In this document: piece by piece, positions 35,301 to 45,437 of the stretch
Numbering within the stretch: the stretch's first letter is position 1
Layout: every line of letters starts with the position of its first letter
Origin: Rachicladosporium sp. CCFEE 5018
Lineage: Eukaryota; Ascomycota; Dothideomycetes; Cladosporiales; Cladosporiaceae
Reading direction: 5' to 3'
DNA: 64,000 bases
Assembly (NCBI GenBank): GCA_002077045.2
Contig: KZ111157.1
Location: forward strand, 480,383 to 544,382
Made by a program: the position numbers and the translations under genes
Notes under the pieces: generated by a model
Seen by the model: only the letters and a program-made list of their open reading frames with translations
The model's database searches: none
What the model was told of the DNA's origin: nothing

Positions 35301-35601
35301 GATTCAGAAGTCGATCACGGCTGGCTTCTTCCCCAATGCGGCTCGATTACAGAAGGGGGGCGGTACCTACCGGACTGTCAAGAACAACCTCACTGTGCAT
35401 CTGCATCCCAGTGGAGTGCTGCTGGAAAGCAAGCCGAAATGGGTACTCTTCTACGAGCTTGTGCTCACGAGCAAAGAATTCATGCGCAGCGTGATGCCAT
35501 TGAGGCCAGAGTGGTTGACGGAAGTCGCGCCGCATTACTACAAAGCTGCTGATGTCGAAGCGCTGGGCGTGGACAGGAAGATGCCGAAGTCGAAGATGTG
35601 A
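32374..35601 (+). CDS. PRP2: DEAH-box spliceosomal RNA helicase Prp2 (DHX16 family)
   Basis: Intronless, 1075 residues. A PWI-like/charged N-terminus (1 to about 400) is rich in Arg, Glu and Lys with RSRSRE-type runs. Helicase motifs are GETGSGKT (about 457-464), DEAH (555-558), SAT (near 587) and QRAGRAGR (about 757). They are followed by the winged-helix, ratchet (HA2) and OB-fold regions ending in the KPKWVLFYELVLTSKEFMR stretch. The FVFDEEQQIKWVTDA-like segment before the helicase core and the IPGRTYDVEMNYSMQPEANY stretch fit Prp2/DHX16 (S. pombe cdc28) rather than Prp16, Prp22 or Prp43. Prp2 remodels the activated spliceosome by ATP hydrolysis before the first transesterification. The end lies only 52 bp from the convergent ankyrin gene. 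Confidence 0.95.
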   Translation: MDLRTYVSDHLIKLAGGSEAMLVDFVISTAQTVKTPSALYEQLAGMLESEDADLRRFSDDLFTRVSKPTGNGVAAPRREREKGKELKKKYALVEMEAEEERPVMVAEVRTEKERKPKDRHRREEPRSRSRERHSKKLRRREEDFDDRWGDGEDAEEEEDFASPPPKRARFDESPAHDEKNATPEAEEDHEKRDRRERKEFEKRLRSRDNDSTKKLVEDRFSKREEADAERRAQAGKLTRAEMEALRLRSRQDYLKKRSTQELALLRKQVQDEEEEERNNSDLTQAEKDEFARHREALRLAEEREGIDDHVDGYAMPEDYITEKGKMDMKRKSDALYSRYVDRDDQGRERFVTEHEEWEREQLAKTKAQIIVADRQNEQQYEYVFDEEQQIKWVTDAAMKGGLSTMETAEERQMAQQLLAAERKAKTIEEKRKTLPVYAYRQTFLDAVRKYQILIIVGETGSGKTTQLPQYLYEDGFCKDGMKVGCTQPRRVAAMSVATRVAEEVGVKVGNEVGYSIRFEDATSDKTALKYMTDGMLLREFLTEPDLAGYSALMIDEAHERTLHTDILFGLVKDIARGRPDLKLLISSATLDAQKFSEFFDEAPILNIPGRTYDVEMNYSMQPEANYLSAAITTVFQIHLSQPMPGDILVFLTGQDEIEQAEQSLQETAKKLGASAPELMICPIYANLPTDLQQRIFDPTPPKVRKVVLATNIAETSLTIDNIVYVIDPGYVKENRYTPATNMESLVAVPISRASANQRAGRAGRTQPGKCFRLYTKWAYYNDLPESTTPEIQRTNLNSVVLLLKSLGINDLITFDFMDPPSPDMLIRSLEQLYALGALNDKGELTKVGRQMAEFPTDPMLAKAVLAADKEGCVDEVLSVIAMLGEASALFYRPKDKKLQADAARARFTVKEGGDHATYLNIWNQWVDSDYSYVWARENFMQQRSLTRARDVRDQLAKLCDRVEVTMSSCGASNLVPIQKSITAGFFPNAARLQKGGGTYRTVKNNLTVHLHPSGVLLESKPKWVLFYELVLTSKEFMRSVMPLRPEWLTEVAPHYYKAADVEALGVDRKMPKSKM

Positions 35602-35653
35602 AGCAAAAGTCATATATCGTGCTTCATAACATCATCATACCGTTCCTCGGGTC

Positions 35654-36451
35654 TCACTCCGCACTCCCCGCCCTTACCCTCACACCCATAACCCCACTTC
35701 CCCACCCCTCGCCCTTCCTCCCTACAGCCATGGTAGCCCGCTCGTCCTCTCCTTCCACCCCATCATCATCCACAATCCTCACGCCCGCCCCTCGAGCCCG
35801 TTCCCGCTCGCCCTCGGCTCTCACGCCCTCGATACGCACTCTCTCGAATTCCGCTACCAGGTTTCGGAAGTAGACTTCCGCTGCAACAGTCTGACTGTAC
35901 GCCAACGGCGTCCAGTCGAGATCGTTCTTCGCGAGGGGGTTCGCGCCAGCTGAGATGAGGATGCGAAGCGCTTTCAGCGAGCCTGCTGCGGAGGCGTGGT
36001 GGAGGGGCGTGTTGCCTGCGTTGTCGCGGGTGTGTGGGTTTGCGGGGTGGGTTGCGTGGTTCAAAAGGAGGGGAAGAACGGCTGTGGAAGCTGGGTTCAA
36101 TGCACACAATGCCAACGCATCCCGCCCTTCCTTATCCCTCACCCCAATGCTCTCGGGACAGCCCTCCACCAACAGACTAGCACACTCCACGTGCCCCGCA
36201 CTACATGCCAAATGCAACGGCGTCGCGGAATCGGTGTTCCGACTTGTCTCACCGTTCTCGTGGCCAGCGGCGAGGAGTATGGGGATTATCCGGGGCTCGT
36301 CGTGGAGGGCGCAGAGGTGCAGGGAGGTGTTGGACCTTTCGTGCAGGGAGGGGTTTTTGAGGAGAGCGGAGTGGGTGTGGATCAGGCGGGAGACGAGGAG
36401 GGGTTCGTTTAGGATGATGGCGCGGCGGAGGCGGGTGGACGGGGGTATCAT
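35654..36451 (-). CDS. ankyrin-repeat protein (possibly Avo2-like)
   Basis: 265 residues from the ATG at 36451. The frame is open further upstream, but that segment is low-complexity and unlike the family. The N-terminus (TRLRRAIILNEPLLVSRLIH) is followed by about four ankyrin repeats (NTSLHLCALHDEPRIIPILL, ATPLHLACSAGHVECASLLV, DALALCALNPASTAVLPLLL, NTPLHHASAAGSLKALRILI), then DWTPLAYSQTVAAEVYFRNL and a charged C-terminal tail. The layout matches a conserved fungal family of short ankyrin proteins to which the TORC2 subunit Avo2 belongs; that assignment is from memory and tentative. It shares a roughly 350-bp divergent promoter with the UGGT gene. Confidence 0.82.
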   Translation of the reverse strand: MIPPSTRLRRAIILNEPLLVSRLIHTHSALLKNPSLHERSNTSLHLCALHDEPRIIPILLAAGHENGETSRNTDSATPLHLACSAGHVECASLLVEGCPESIGVRDKEGRDALALCALNPASTAVLPLLLNHATHPANPHTRDNAGNTPLHHASAAGSLKALRILISAGANPLAKNDLDWTPLAYSQTVAAEVYFRNLVAEFERVRIEGVRAEGERERARGAGVRIVDDDGVEGEDERATMAVGRKGEGWGSGVMGVRVRAGSAE

Positions 36452-36798
36452 TGTGGCATTTGACGGATCATCAACGAGTTGTGTGTTTGAGACTAGAGTC
36501 CATTGGATTGATGTAGCTGTAGCTGTGGCGTTGTGGCACTCCCGAAAGGACCACCCCCCCTCCCCCTCCTCGACATGTCGCATTCCATGTCATGGCGTCA
36601 CGGAGCCCGTAAACCTTCTGCACCGTTCCTTAATCTGTGTCACGTTCAAGGGGACATATCATATTTCCAGAAGGATCAAGAGAAGATGCACGGCGACCTT
36701 GTTATCGAAATAACACGTTTCCACCTCTGATAAGCGCTGAGGATTGGCGACATACCTACTGGTGAGAATCGGGCGGACCACGATAAGAGAGAGTTCAG
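36452..36798. promoter_or_regulatory. divergent promoter of ankyrin protein and UGGT
   Basis: A 347-bp head-to-head spacer. UGGT genes of other fungi respond to ER stress, but I could not identify a convincing unfolded-protein-response element by eye. Confidence 0.35.
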
Positions 36799-39700
36799 AT
36801 GGCACCGACGTGGATATGGGGCCTTGGTCTGGTGCTAGGAGTGGCTGCGGTGCCGTCTGTGAACGTAGCGCTGCATGCTTCGTTCGGTGCGCCGCCATAT
36901 CTTGTGGAGCTGCTGTAGGTGTTGCTGATTCACGGTGGGAGTGAACAGAGAGCTGATGAAGTTCCAGGGAGACCGCCGCTGAAGAGAACGTCACCTCATA
37001 TTTCCCCCTTCTGGATCGAATAGCGGAGGGCCACTTCGACGCCGCAAAGAACGATGAGGAGCTGTACAAGCGGTTCCGACAGACCCTACAAGATCACGGC
37101 CACTTATCGAGACCAGAGGACCTCTGCTCCTTCGATCTGGCAATGTCCCTCCACTCGACAGCCCCGAGGATAGAAGCACACTATCAGCATTTCCAGACAG
37201 CTGCACGCGCTGACGCAGAGCACGAGGTGGACTGCGAAGCATTCATAGACGTGCCGTACAGTGCCTATCGGTTCTGCTCGCCGACGCTAGATCGCGAAAA
37301 GGCTATCTACATGGGGGGAGCAGGACAGGACGCAAGAGCCCTGCCAATCGACAGAGTGCTGGGATCAGCAGAAGCGAAGTCTTCGATACTGTATGCCGAC
37401 ATCACGTCTACAGCTTTCAGGAAGTTCCATGGCACACTCAGCAAGCTGGTGAAAGATGGCAAGTCAACGTACACACTACGCCATAAGCCGAGGAAGGGCG
37501 CAACGCCGAAGCCTTTGGCTGTAAGTGGGTATGGTGTTGAGCTGGCGCTAAAGCGGACAGATTACATCGTTATCGACGATCGTAAGGATGACGCTTCTGC
37601 TGAAGAGAGCGCGGCTCAGTCTGCAGAGACGACACTGAAGGAGGAAGAGCTGTCGGATCTTCGACCCCTGTCCTCCTCCGAACTTCGACGACTGGGTCTC
37701 AAAGCTGGCAGCTTCGTCATGGGCAGCGAAGATCCCTTCGAGACTCTGCTGAAGCTCTCACAAGATTTCCCAAAGCACTCGAGTTCCATAGCAGGAACCA
37801 ACGTCTTAGAAGATTTTCTGAGCGAGCACTATCGCAACAGCGAGCAGATGCCACCAGGCTACAATGTCCTCTGGATCAACGGCGTGCAGATTATGGCTCG
37901 CGATGTTGACGCCTACGCGCTACTCGAGCACCTCCGACGCGAGCGCAAGATGGTCAATAGCGTTCGCGAGCTGGGCTTGACTGGACCTGAGGCTATCGAT
38001 CTACTCACACACGAAGCGATTACAGCTGCGCAAACAGATACTGATGTGCAGCGATATGACTGGCGGGACGAGATCGAAGGTGGCAACGTGATCATGTGGC
38101 TGAACGACATCGAGAAGGACAAGCGGTACGAAGAGTGGCCTGAAACTAACACGGCGTTGCTTCAAAGAGTCTACCCTGGTCAACTGCCATCGGTACGCAA
38201 GGATATCCATAATTTGATTATACCCATCGACTTCGCGGACTTCACAGATCTTGGCCTGATAGTCGAGAGCATCCAAAACTTCGTCAAGCGCAAGGTGCCT
38301 ATACGCTTTGGACTGGTGCCAGTTGTCAAGTCACCAGCGAGTGCCGAGCAGGCGAAGGTGGTGTATCACCTGTTCGATACCTACGGTATTGCAGCGGCCT
38401 TGTCATATCTCGAGCAGTCGTTCGAAGGTTCGGGACGCAAACACAGCTTGCCAGTCGAGAAGTACTTCGCAGCAGCGATTGAAGAGCGCAGGACGCGTAA
38501 GGGACGCTCCATTCAGTCGTTGGCGGAAGTCAGCGAAGACACAGAGGCAGCTCTTCGGATCAGCGCAACGCAGGCATACCTCGTTCGACTAGGTGGAGGC
38601 AGCGGGCCAGCTTCGATTCTGATCAACGGTGTGCCCATCGCGAGGTCAGATGAGTGGCTCCAAGTGATGAGCCAGCGCGTAGCTGCCGATCTACGGGTCT
38701 TGCAACAGGCTGTGTATGAGGAGACGGTAGGCGAGGAGGACCACCTGCCTGATTTATTCCTTGCCCAGGCGACCGCGAGGCGCAATATACGCATGGTGCC
38801 GGAAGACGACAAGACAGTACGACACATTGATATTGGTGATCTACCATTCAATGCGCTAAAGCCGACACTGCCCTCCAGTCCAGATACGATCGAGAGTGAG
38901 CTAGTGCACCTGACACTCGTCTTAGATCTGCAGGCAACGGGATCGCTACAGCTGATCGCTGAGGCCGCAGCGTTTCGTGATGAGCATGACAATGTCGAAA
39001 TCAGTATCATTCGCATCGTCGGAGACGGCCAGGACGAGCGGCAATCGCTTTCGGCGCATGGCGTTGAGCTTAGCTCAGAGATGATTAAGGAGATCCGCGA
39101 TCACAAGAAGCCTACTTCCGGACAGGCAGCTGTTGGTGAGACTGCTTCCGAGGGCAGTATACCTGATCCAGACATGAAATATGGGTCATTGAGCTCGATT
39201 CCAAATGGGTTGCCTGCAAACGACATAGCAGAGGCCATCGGTATGACTGCTGGCCAGAAAGCCGTTGTTCTGAACGGCCGTATCGTCGGTCCGATGAACG
39301 CATCTGTTCCTGTCACTGTTGACGACTTCGAGGCGTTGCTATCGCACGAGAGGAAGAAGCGTCTCCTTCCAGCTTCCGCAGCGATCAAAGCCCTGGGACT
39401 CTCTGCAAAGGCATCGACGCCCCTTGCCTTCGCAAAGATTTCGAACTTAATCGCGCTATCGCTTGTCTCGGACATCCCGGAAGGTATCTTCGAAGCCGCG
39501 CCTACAGTGCGCTCCGCTGTGTACAAGAAGTGGACTCTTGATCACACAGCCATCAAGGTCGGAAGTGCGGAGACAGCGACAATACAGATCATCGCTTCGA
39601 TTGACCCAGCATCTGAGACTGCGCAGCGATGGGTGCCCATCATCAAGGTGCTTTCAGAGCTCGAAGGCGTGTACACCGCAATCTACATCAACCCGAAGGA

Positions 39701-41393
39701 CCGAATTGAGGACCTCCCGATCAAGCGCTTCTATCGATACGTTCTTGACTCGAAGCCGACCTTCGATCAGACAGGCGCTGTGCAGGGCCAAAGCGCACAC
39801 TTCGCCGGTCTACCCGCTGAAGCACTGCTTAACATGGCTATGGATCTACCACCTTCATGGCTCGTAGCACCAAAGGAGAGTGTGCACGATCTTGACAACA
39901 TTAAGTTGAGCGCCGTCAAGACAGGGGCGGATATTGAGGCCGTCTACGCACTCGAGCACATTCTGATCGAAGGCCACTCGCGTGATGTGACGCTTGGCCC
40001 TCCACCGCGAGGCGCACAGCTGGTGCTGGGCACAGAGTCTGAGCCTCACTTCGCAGATACGATTGTTATGGCCAACCTGGGCTACTTCCAGTTCAAAGCC
40101 AATCCGGGCGTCTACAATCTGACGTTGCAGAAGGGCCGCAGCGAAGAGATCTTCAACATCGACAGCGCTGGCAACCAAGGCTACACTTCGGTCTCTGGTG
40201 ACACTAGCACTGAAATCGCTCTAATATCTTTCCGCGGCGCGACACTCTTCCCTCGCCTGTCCCGCAACGCCGGTAAAGAAGAAGAGGACGTCCTCGAACT
40301 TCCCAAATCCGCCGTCTCCTCCCTCGCCTCCCAAGCAGACAAACTCCTCACCCAAGCAGGTCTCTCCCGCTCCGGCCACGCAGCAAGCAAATACCTCTCC
40401 AAAGCAGCAAAACTCACATCCGGCATCTTCTCCACCCCCGAGACTACCTCTCTCGCCCAACAACCCCACGCAGACATCAATATCTTCTCCGTCGCCTCCG
40501 GTCACCTCTACGAACGCATGCTAAACATCATGATGCTCTCGGTCATGAAACACACCAATCGCACTGTGAAGTTCTGGTTCATAGAGCAATTCCTCTCCCC
40601 GCAATTTAAGGCCTTCCTCCCCTCCCTCGCAGCCGAGTACGGTTTCCGCTATGAAATGGTGACGTATAAATGGCCGCACTGGTTACGCGCCCAGAAAGAA
40701 AAGCAGCGAGAGATCTGGGGCTATAAGATCCTCTTCCTCGACGTCTTGTTTCCGCTGGATCTGGATAAAGTCATTTTCGTCGACGCCGACCAGATTGTCC
40801 GGACGGACATGTATGAGCTCGTCCAGCACGATCTCAAGGGCGCGCCGTATGGCTTCACGCCCATGTGCGACTCCCGCGTTGAGATGGAGGGGTTCCGCTT
40901 CTGGAAACAAGGATACTGGAAGAACTTCCTCCGCGGCCTGCCGTACCATATCTCCGCGCTCTACGTCGTAGACCTGAAAAAGTTTCGCCAAATCGCCGCC
41001 GGCGACCGACTACGACAGCAATACCATCAACTCTCCGCTGATCCCAACAGTCTCTCGAACTTGGACCAAGATCTGCCGAATCACATGCAGATGAACCTCC
41101 CGATCCACAGCTTACCGCAAGAGTGGCTCTGGTGCGAGACTTGGTGCAGCGACGAGAGTCTGAAGGACGCGAAGACTATCGATTTGTGTAATAATCCGCA
41201 GACTAAGGAGCCGAAACTTGAGAGGGCTAGGCGGCAGGTGCCGGAGTGGAATGTTTATGATGAAGAAGTTGCGGCGCTGGCGAGGAGGATTAAGGGGAAG
41301 AGAGAGGGGGTAGAGGTGGGAGAGAGTATACAGGAGAGGTTGCAGGCTGAGGATGCGGAGAGGGAGAGAGGGAAGGTGAGGGATGAGCTTTGA
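36799..41393 (+). CDS. UDP-glucose:glycoprotein glucosyltransferase (UGGT)
   Basis: Two exons, 36799-36914 and 36968-41393, with a 53-nt intron (donor GTAGGT, acceptor TTCCAG), encode 1513 residues. The first exon supplies a signal peptide (MAPTWIWGLGLVLGVAAVPS). The long luminal part contains the thioredoxin-like folding-sensor domains. The GT24 catalytic domain begins around HLYERMLNIMMLSVMKHT and has FLDVLFPLDLDKVIFVDADQ, with the DxD motif at D1311/D1313, and DQDLPNHMQM near the end. The protein ends in RDEL, an ER-retrieval tetrapeptide. In the ER lumen it re-glucosylates misfolded N-glycoproteins so that they re-enter the calnexin cycle. Without the first exon the protein would lack its signal peptide. 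Confidence 0.96.
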
Positions 41394-41736
41394 GAAGGGT
41401 TGACTAATGATAGATCGATAGATGTAGGATTGGACTTTTACCATTGTTGTATTACGCTGGAGAGGATTTGAATCTGCGATACCGGTGCTAGTGAATGGTC
41501 TTTCGCCAACGTGAGCGACACTCTGCTTTTGCTGATAATACATATCCCAGCGCCGATCGCACATGTTCTCCTGGCGCTTCGTTCGCTGCCAGCCCACAGC
41601 ATACCACCGTCCCCTCCCAGCTAAATCCTATGGGTACATCCTCAATTTCAAGCAAGATTCTTCAATGTCAGATAGCAAGTCTGAGCGGCAGCAACGTGAT
41701 GCTGCAGCTCCGTGCAGTAGATCGCCGTGGCAGGCT
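41394..41736. other. short convergent intergenic region
   Basis: About 340 bp between the stops of UGGT (+) and the next gene (-). A tRNA-like string on the minus strand near 41460-41550 was considered and rejected. Confidence 0.4.
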
Positions 41737-43321
41737 CTACCAGGTAGTCATGAGACCGTACTCCTTCGTCGAAAGCTCGAGATCGGCGAAAATAGTATCG
41801 TCACCTTCAAAAACGTCAGCAGAACTCAAGCCACGTGCAAATGGAGTGGACGTACCGTTCAGGTGCTCCACTCTAACCTCATCCTCATGCTCCAGTTTCT
41901 CCAGCTCCTCCTCCGGTGTCTCCTTGTCACCCTTTGCGTCCTTGGGCGCAGCATCAAGGTTGCTGCTAGACTCGTAGTCTTCGCCGATCAAGAGGATCTG
42001 CGCATTAGCATAATCAAGATGCTTGGGGTGAGGTGGCATCCATCCTCTGCCGCCAAACTCCTCAATGAACTCCTTCGGCCAGTCTGGACCTTGCGGGAGC
42101 GCAGCATTAGCGGGACCCTTCACCTCCGGGTTCTTCAAGCTGATGGCAAAGCTGCCCTTCTGCCGGATGCCGACGTCTTGCTGAACTTCGCCGAGCTTAG
42201 AGGGGATAGTAAGGTGGTAGACGAGGTGGGTGGAGCCGCGGCCGCCGCCGGTGTGTGTAAAGGCGTAGACGCCCTCACCGATTGGAGCGATGTTGGGAGT
42301 GTGGTTCGTGCCGGTGGTCTTGGTGGAGTATGTCGAGCCCTCGAAGAGCTCGGACTTCAGCTCGCTGATCGATGCGCCGGCTTTCTCGACGAACGACATG
42401 AACTTGTCTGCGCTGGACTTGGGCCAGACTTTCTTGGGTAGGGCGAAGACACGCGCGTTCTTCACTTCGACTGCGCCGTCTGTGAGCTTGCCACCCGCTG
42501 GGAGCGGACGAAGAACGAAGAAGCTGCGCTGCAGGTCTTGCACGCTGTCCGGGTTGTCCGTGCCCACGCGGCCACGAGTGAAGAAGTAGATGATGCCCTT
42601 CTCGGTGATGTTCGAGGGCTGCGCCTTTTCGCGGCTCTTGTCGTCTTCGATGGCGTCGTGTGACACATCTGTGGTGCCGCCGCCGTTTGCATGGGCTTGC
42701 TTTTCGGTCTTCTATGGCACGCTGGTCAGCACCAGCTTCTCGAATCAAGCCGGACATCTAGCTCACCTTCGATGTCGTCCCGTCATCCTTGTCATCGGCC
42801 TTCACTTGATCGAGCGCATTGAGTCCAGCGCCACCTCTGGAGTCTTTCAACTTCTTCTCGGGATCCGTCCCATCCTCACCCTCCTTGGTCTTCCCTTGGA
42901 ACACACTCTCCTTGCCAGCCTCACCATCCTGGCAATCCGTCGTCTCGGTCGCGCCAGTTTTGGACTCGCCCTCGGCCTCAGTACCATGGACGGGTTTAGC
43001 AGCTGATCCATAATCAGCCGTGTCGATCCAGCCCCAGCACCCGTCGGGACGCTTGAACTCACTGTCGCCGTTCTTCTGCTCGCCGTTGCCATTGGATCCC
43101 GCTGGCGCGTCATTCATCTCAGCATCATCGTCGGCACTTGGCATCGTTTCCTCAAGAGTCTTCTGCTCCTTGGCAGCTTTTGATGGACGCCCACGCTTGG
43201 CCTTTGTGTTTGCAGGTGGCGAGGAAGCTTCATCGGCCTTGCGCTTGGTGCCATTGGTGGCTTTTGCAGAGGAGGGCGGGCTGGAGGCGTTCGAGCGCTG
43301 AGACGAGCGTGTGCCGGCCAT
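41737..43321 (-). CDS. conserved fungal nuclear protein, unknown function
   Basis: Two exons, 43321-42767 and 42711-41737, over a 55-nt phase-0 intron (donor GTGAGC, acceptor CATAG), encode 509 residues. The N-terminal 185 residues are disordered, basic and then acidic, with a nuclear-localisation-like KRKADEA and an AT-hook-like KRGRPSKAAK. A Pro/Gly/Trp-containing segment (RPDGCWGWIDTADYG) follows. The folded part starts at NITEKGIIYFFTRGRVGTD and includes RSFFVLRPLPAGG, VFALPKKVWPKS, FVEKAGASISELK, STHLVYHLTIPSKLGEVQQD and GSFAISLKNPE. I recognise this from a widespread ascomycete family often labelled, without good reason, as a BTB-domain transcription factor. No BTB fold is evident here. 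The AT-hook suggests DNA association. Confidence 0.85.
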
Positions 43322-43942
43322 TGCGAGGTCGCGTGATATGAATGTGAGATCTAGATCTAGATCGAGCTGGTCACCAGATCTGGGTGGCAAGATTGGCGTC
43401 TCGTTCGACGATGAATTTCAGTCCCGAGATTGCTTCGCGAGTAATGCTGGCAGAATGATAGCTGGAAAGGTGTGATAAGTCCTAGTGAGGGAGAAGAAGG
43501 ATGGGAGAGAGAAAGGGTTTGGAAACGAAGAGGAACCCCAATGGCAGATCTAAGATCATCGCGATCTAGGTGACGACATCTCGAAATCTGGGGAAAGGCG
43601 CGATCCCACGCGTGAACCCTAGACGCGAAGACACGTGATCAGTTCGCTCGGACGACATCTCCATTGACAAGAGTTCATTACATCAGGAATCATGGGCAGG
43701 AGTCCAGGTCCGAAGGTGCTCTCCGGGGAACTATCGTCAGAATTGCATGATATATAGGCGCGATCCCAACCCTAAAGTGTCACCCAACCAGCTGAGCTCC
43801 CCAAGAGATACCCATACGATTACCAATGAACTCGACAACCCACGACAGCGCTCGTGGGACCTACCCTGTTATCGCCATGGAGTAAGTGGCTGCTGCAGCC
43901 TCTGCGTCGTGACTCCTGGACCCTGTGTGAAAGAGGCCCGCA
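43322..43942. other. promoter of nuclear-protein gene and left border of the accessory island
   Basis: A 620-bp region holding the promoter and leader of the preceding gene. Sequence from here to about 51.1 kb shows no broadly conserved gene except the HET-domain gene. Confidence 0.4.
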
Positions 43943-44278
43943 TCAAGTTCTTGAGTTCCAGGAGTGCGTCCAACGTTGGCTCAACAATGGATCTCTCCAT
44001 CTGCCGTTGGGCTGATCCATTTGACAGAGCGCAGCATCTAAGCACTGGATCGCATGCTGGTACTTGACATAGTTGCTAGTCTGGACCTGAGGTACTCCTT
44101 GTGGTGCAGCATAGCGCTTGTTGTATTCGACTTGTGCGCAATTCAATGCCTCCACGAAGACGTTGCGGCCGACGACAGCTACCCCGAAGCATCTCAGCCA
44201 TGCTGCGGGGATAGGCATGAACGCGTTAAGGAGCTGGGTCGTCGCTTCCACGAGCAGGTAGGTGATGGAGTCTTTCAT
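43943..44278 (-). CDS. island small protein, copy A
   Basis: An ORF of 111 residues from the ATG at 44278 (MKDSITYLLVEATTQLL). It belongs to a divergent family shared with the ORFs at 44578, 45078, 45909 and 46716. All begin within a few residues of the same pattern: an amphipathic N-terminal helix, an aromatic/glycine motif at about residues 30-40 (here RCFGVAVVGR), an EALNCAQVEYNKRY helix and a C-terminal helix (YQHAIQCLDAALCQM). No signal peptide, membrane segment or known domain. The frame stays open upstream to 44346, where a possible acceptor (ATGTAG) could join an upstream exon with donor GTGAGT. It is the only member on the minus strand. Function unknown. Confidence 0.5.
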   Translation of the reverse strand: MKDSITYLLVEATTQLLNAFMPIPAAWLRCFGVAVVGRNVFVEALNCAQVEYNKRYAAPQGVPQVQTSNYVKYQHAIQCLDAALCQMDQPNGRWRDPLLSQRWTHSWNSRT

Positions 44279-44577
44279 GATTCGATCTGCAAGGTACTGT
44301 TCGTCTGTCACCGCGGCAAGAACAGGGCGCAGACTGTCCAGCTACATATATGACATGGCTACAGTGGCGTAGCAGGATCGAAGTCAGCGGTCGCAGGCAG
44401 TGTCCTGCCGACTCACCAGTCTACCAGCTCTCACGTAGCAAGCGGCAATCCAATCTGCGAATGCCTAACTTGCAGATCGAGATCGGCAGCATGCGATCAC
44501 ACGCTCAGACTTTTGACAAGTACACATGCGTCAATCGATCGATTCGCGGATGAATAGGATAATGCGCAGCTCAAGCG

Positions 44578-44943
44578 ATGAAAGACGACCTCAGCGCTAA
44601 CATCAGCGCCCACCTCCCACATGCAGCATCCAAGCTCGAAATGGCTGGGCTTCGCGACTGTCAAAGGCACGTGCAACTCTTTGCCTACGGTTTCGTCGGA
44701 CACTTCCACTGGTAGAGGGCGGCGTACTTCGCAGATCCACATGGTGATCCAGACGACCACATTGATCAGTCTTCTGGCGAATCGCTGGATTTGAAGTTGG
44801 ACTCCGCTCGTGACCACGTAATCGATGCATTGGGTCTGCTGCAAAGTGCTGTTAGACTGCTTTACGTGCTGAGCGATAAGAGCTCCGACGAACGGGCACG
44901 TGGACTGGACGGCATCATGGGGTGGATCCGCGATGCTGTGTAG
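44578..44943 (+). pseudogene. island small protein, copy B, with in-frame TAG
   Basis: From the ATG at 44578 (MKDDLSANIS) the frame runs 45 codons to a TAG at 44713-44715, then continues open 75 codons to the TAG at 44941. The part before the stop has the family's best-matching core (AGLRDC, then LFAYGFVG), directly comparable with AGLVDC and AFCNGFVG in the copy at 46716. The part after the stop also matches (RAAYF, SARDHVIDALGLL, DERARGLDGIM). I tested splicing across the stop with the donor at 44712 and the nearby acceptors; none restores the frame. It is therefore a nonsense-interrupted copy, a read-through gene or a sequence error. Confidence 0.5.
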
Positions 44944-45077
44944 CTCTTTCGCTTGCCAGGGTATAGCAACATCGCAAGATCAATGGGTGCATCTCAGATA
45001 GTTCTCACAGATGAAGCCGACATATACCACACTTACTACCGCTCAATCCGGCGTCGAACGCTCTCGGAACTGGCAAC

Positions 45078-45437
45078 ATGCCACCTCGGATCGCCAGCGT
45101 CATTCAACGACTAGCAGACGCAGCGTCCGAGCTACACACCGCCAATCGTCCACACTACGCCGACATGATCGAAGCTTTTGCAGTGCGCCTTGCAGGTGAG
45201 GTCGCTTGGCAAGTGGCCATGGCCTATGACACAGCCGACTTGCACGAGCATGACGCGCATATTACTTGTGATGGCCTTGGCCAGAATGTTCCTGGACACG
45301 ATCAATTGCACCAGGCAGAAGCTGTGAGGTGTCTGGGTGCAGCGATTGCTGAGCTACGATCATCCACACGACCGGTCGATTCGTTGCGCTCGGTGGGCTT
45401 GTTGTCGATTACGAACCGGATTCGTCACAGTAGGTAG
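45078..45437 (+). CDS. island small protein, copy C
   Basis: An ORF of 119 residues from ATG (MPPRIASVIQRLADAASELH). It shares the family layout: an N-terminal helix with AASEL, the central motif MIEAFAVRLAGE at about residues 30-41 (parallel to SIRAFCNGFVGR in the copy at 46716), AWQVAMAYD, and a C-terminal helix HQAEAVRCLGAAIAELRSS. It has a His/Asp-rich middle (LHEHDAHITCDG). No signal peptide or transmembrane segment. A leader with CAACATG context precedes it. Intact as read. Function unknown. Confidence 0.5.
   Translation: MPPRIASVIQRLADAASELHTANRPHYADMIEAFAVRLAGEVAWQVAMAYDTADLHEHDAHITCDGLGQNVPGHDQLHQAEAVRCLGAAIAELRSSTRPVDSLRSVGLLSITNRIRHSR

Noticed and set aside
41455..41560. tRNA-like string on the minus strand (inverted ends CGCTGG/CCAGCG and a GATTCAAATCC T-loop-like segment)
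   Set aside because: The T-arm does not pair, no D-arm consensus is present and the arms have wrong spacing. Probably chance similarity in an intergenic region.
44703..44772. Intron spanning the TAG of island copy B
   Set aside because: The donor at 44712 combined with acceptors ending at 44734, 44752, 44769 or 44796 fails to restore the downstream family frame.
44497..44972. Minus-strand ORF antisense to island copy B
   Set aside because: No in-frame ATG, and the plus strand of the same segment matches the small-protein family on both sides of its stop.
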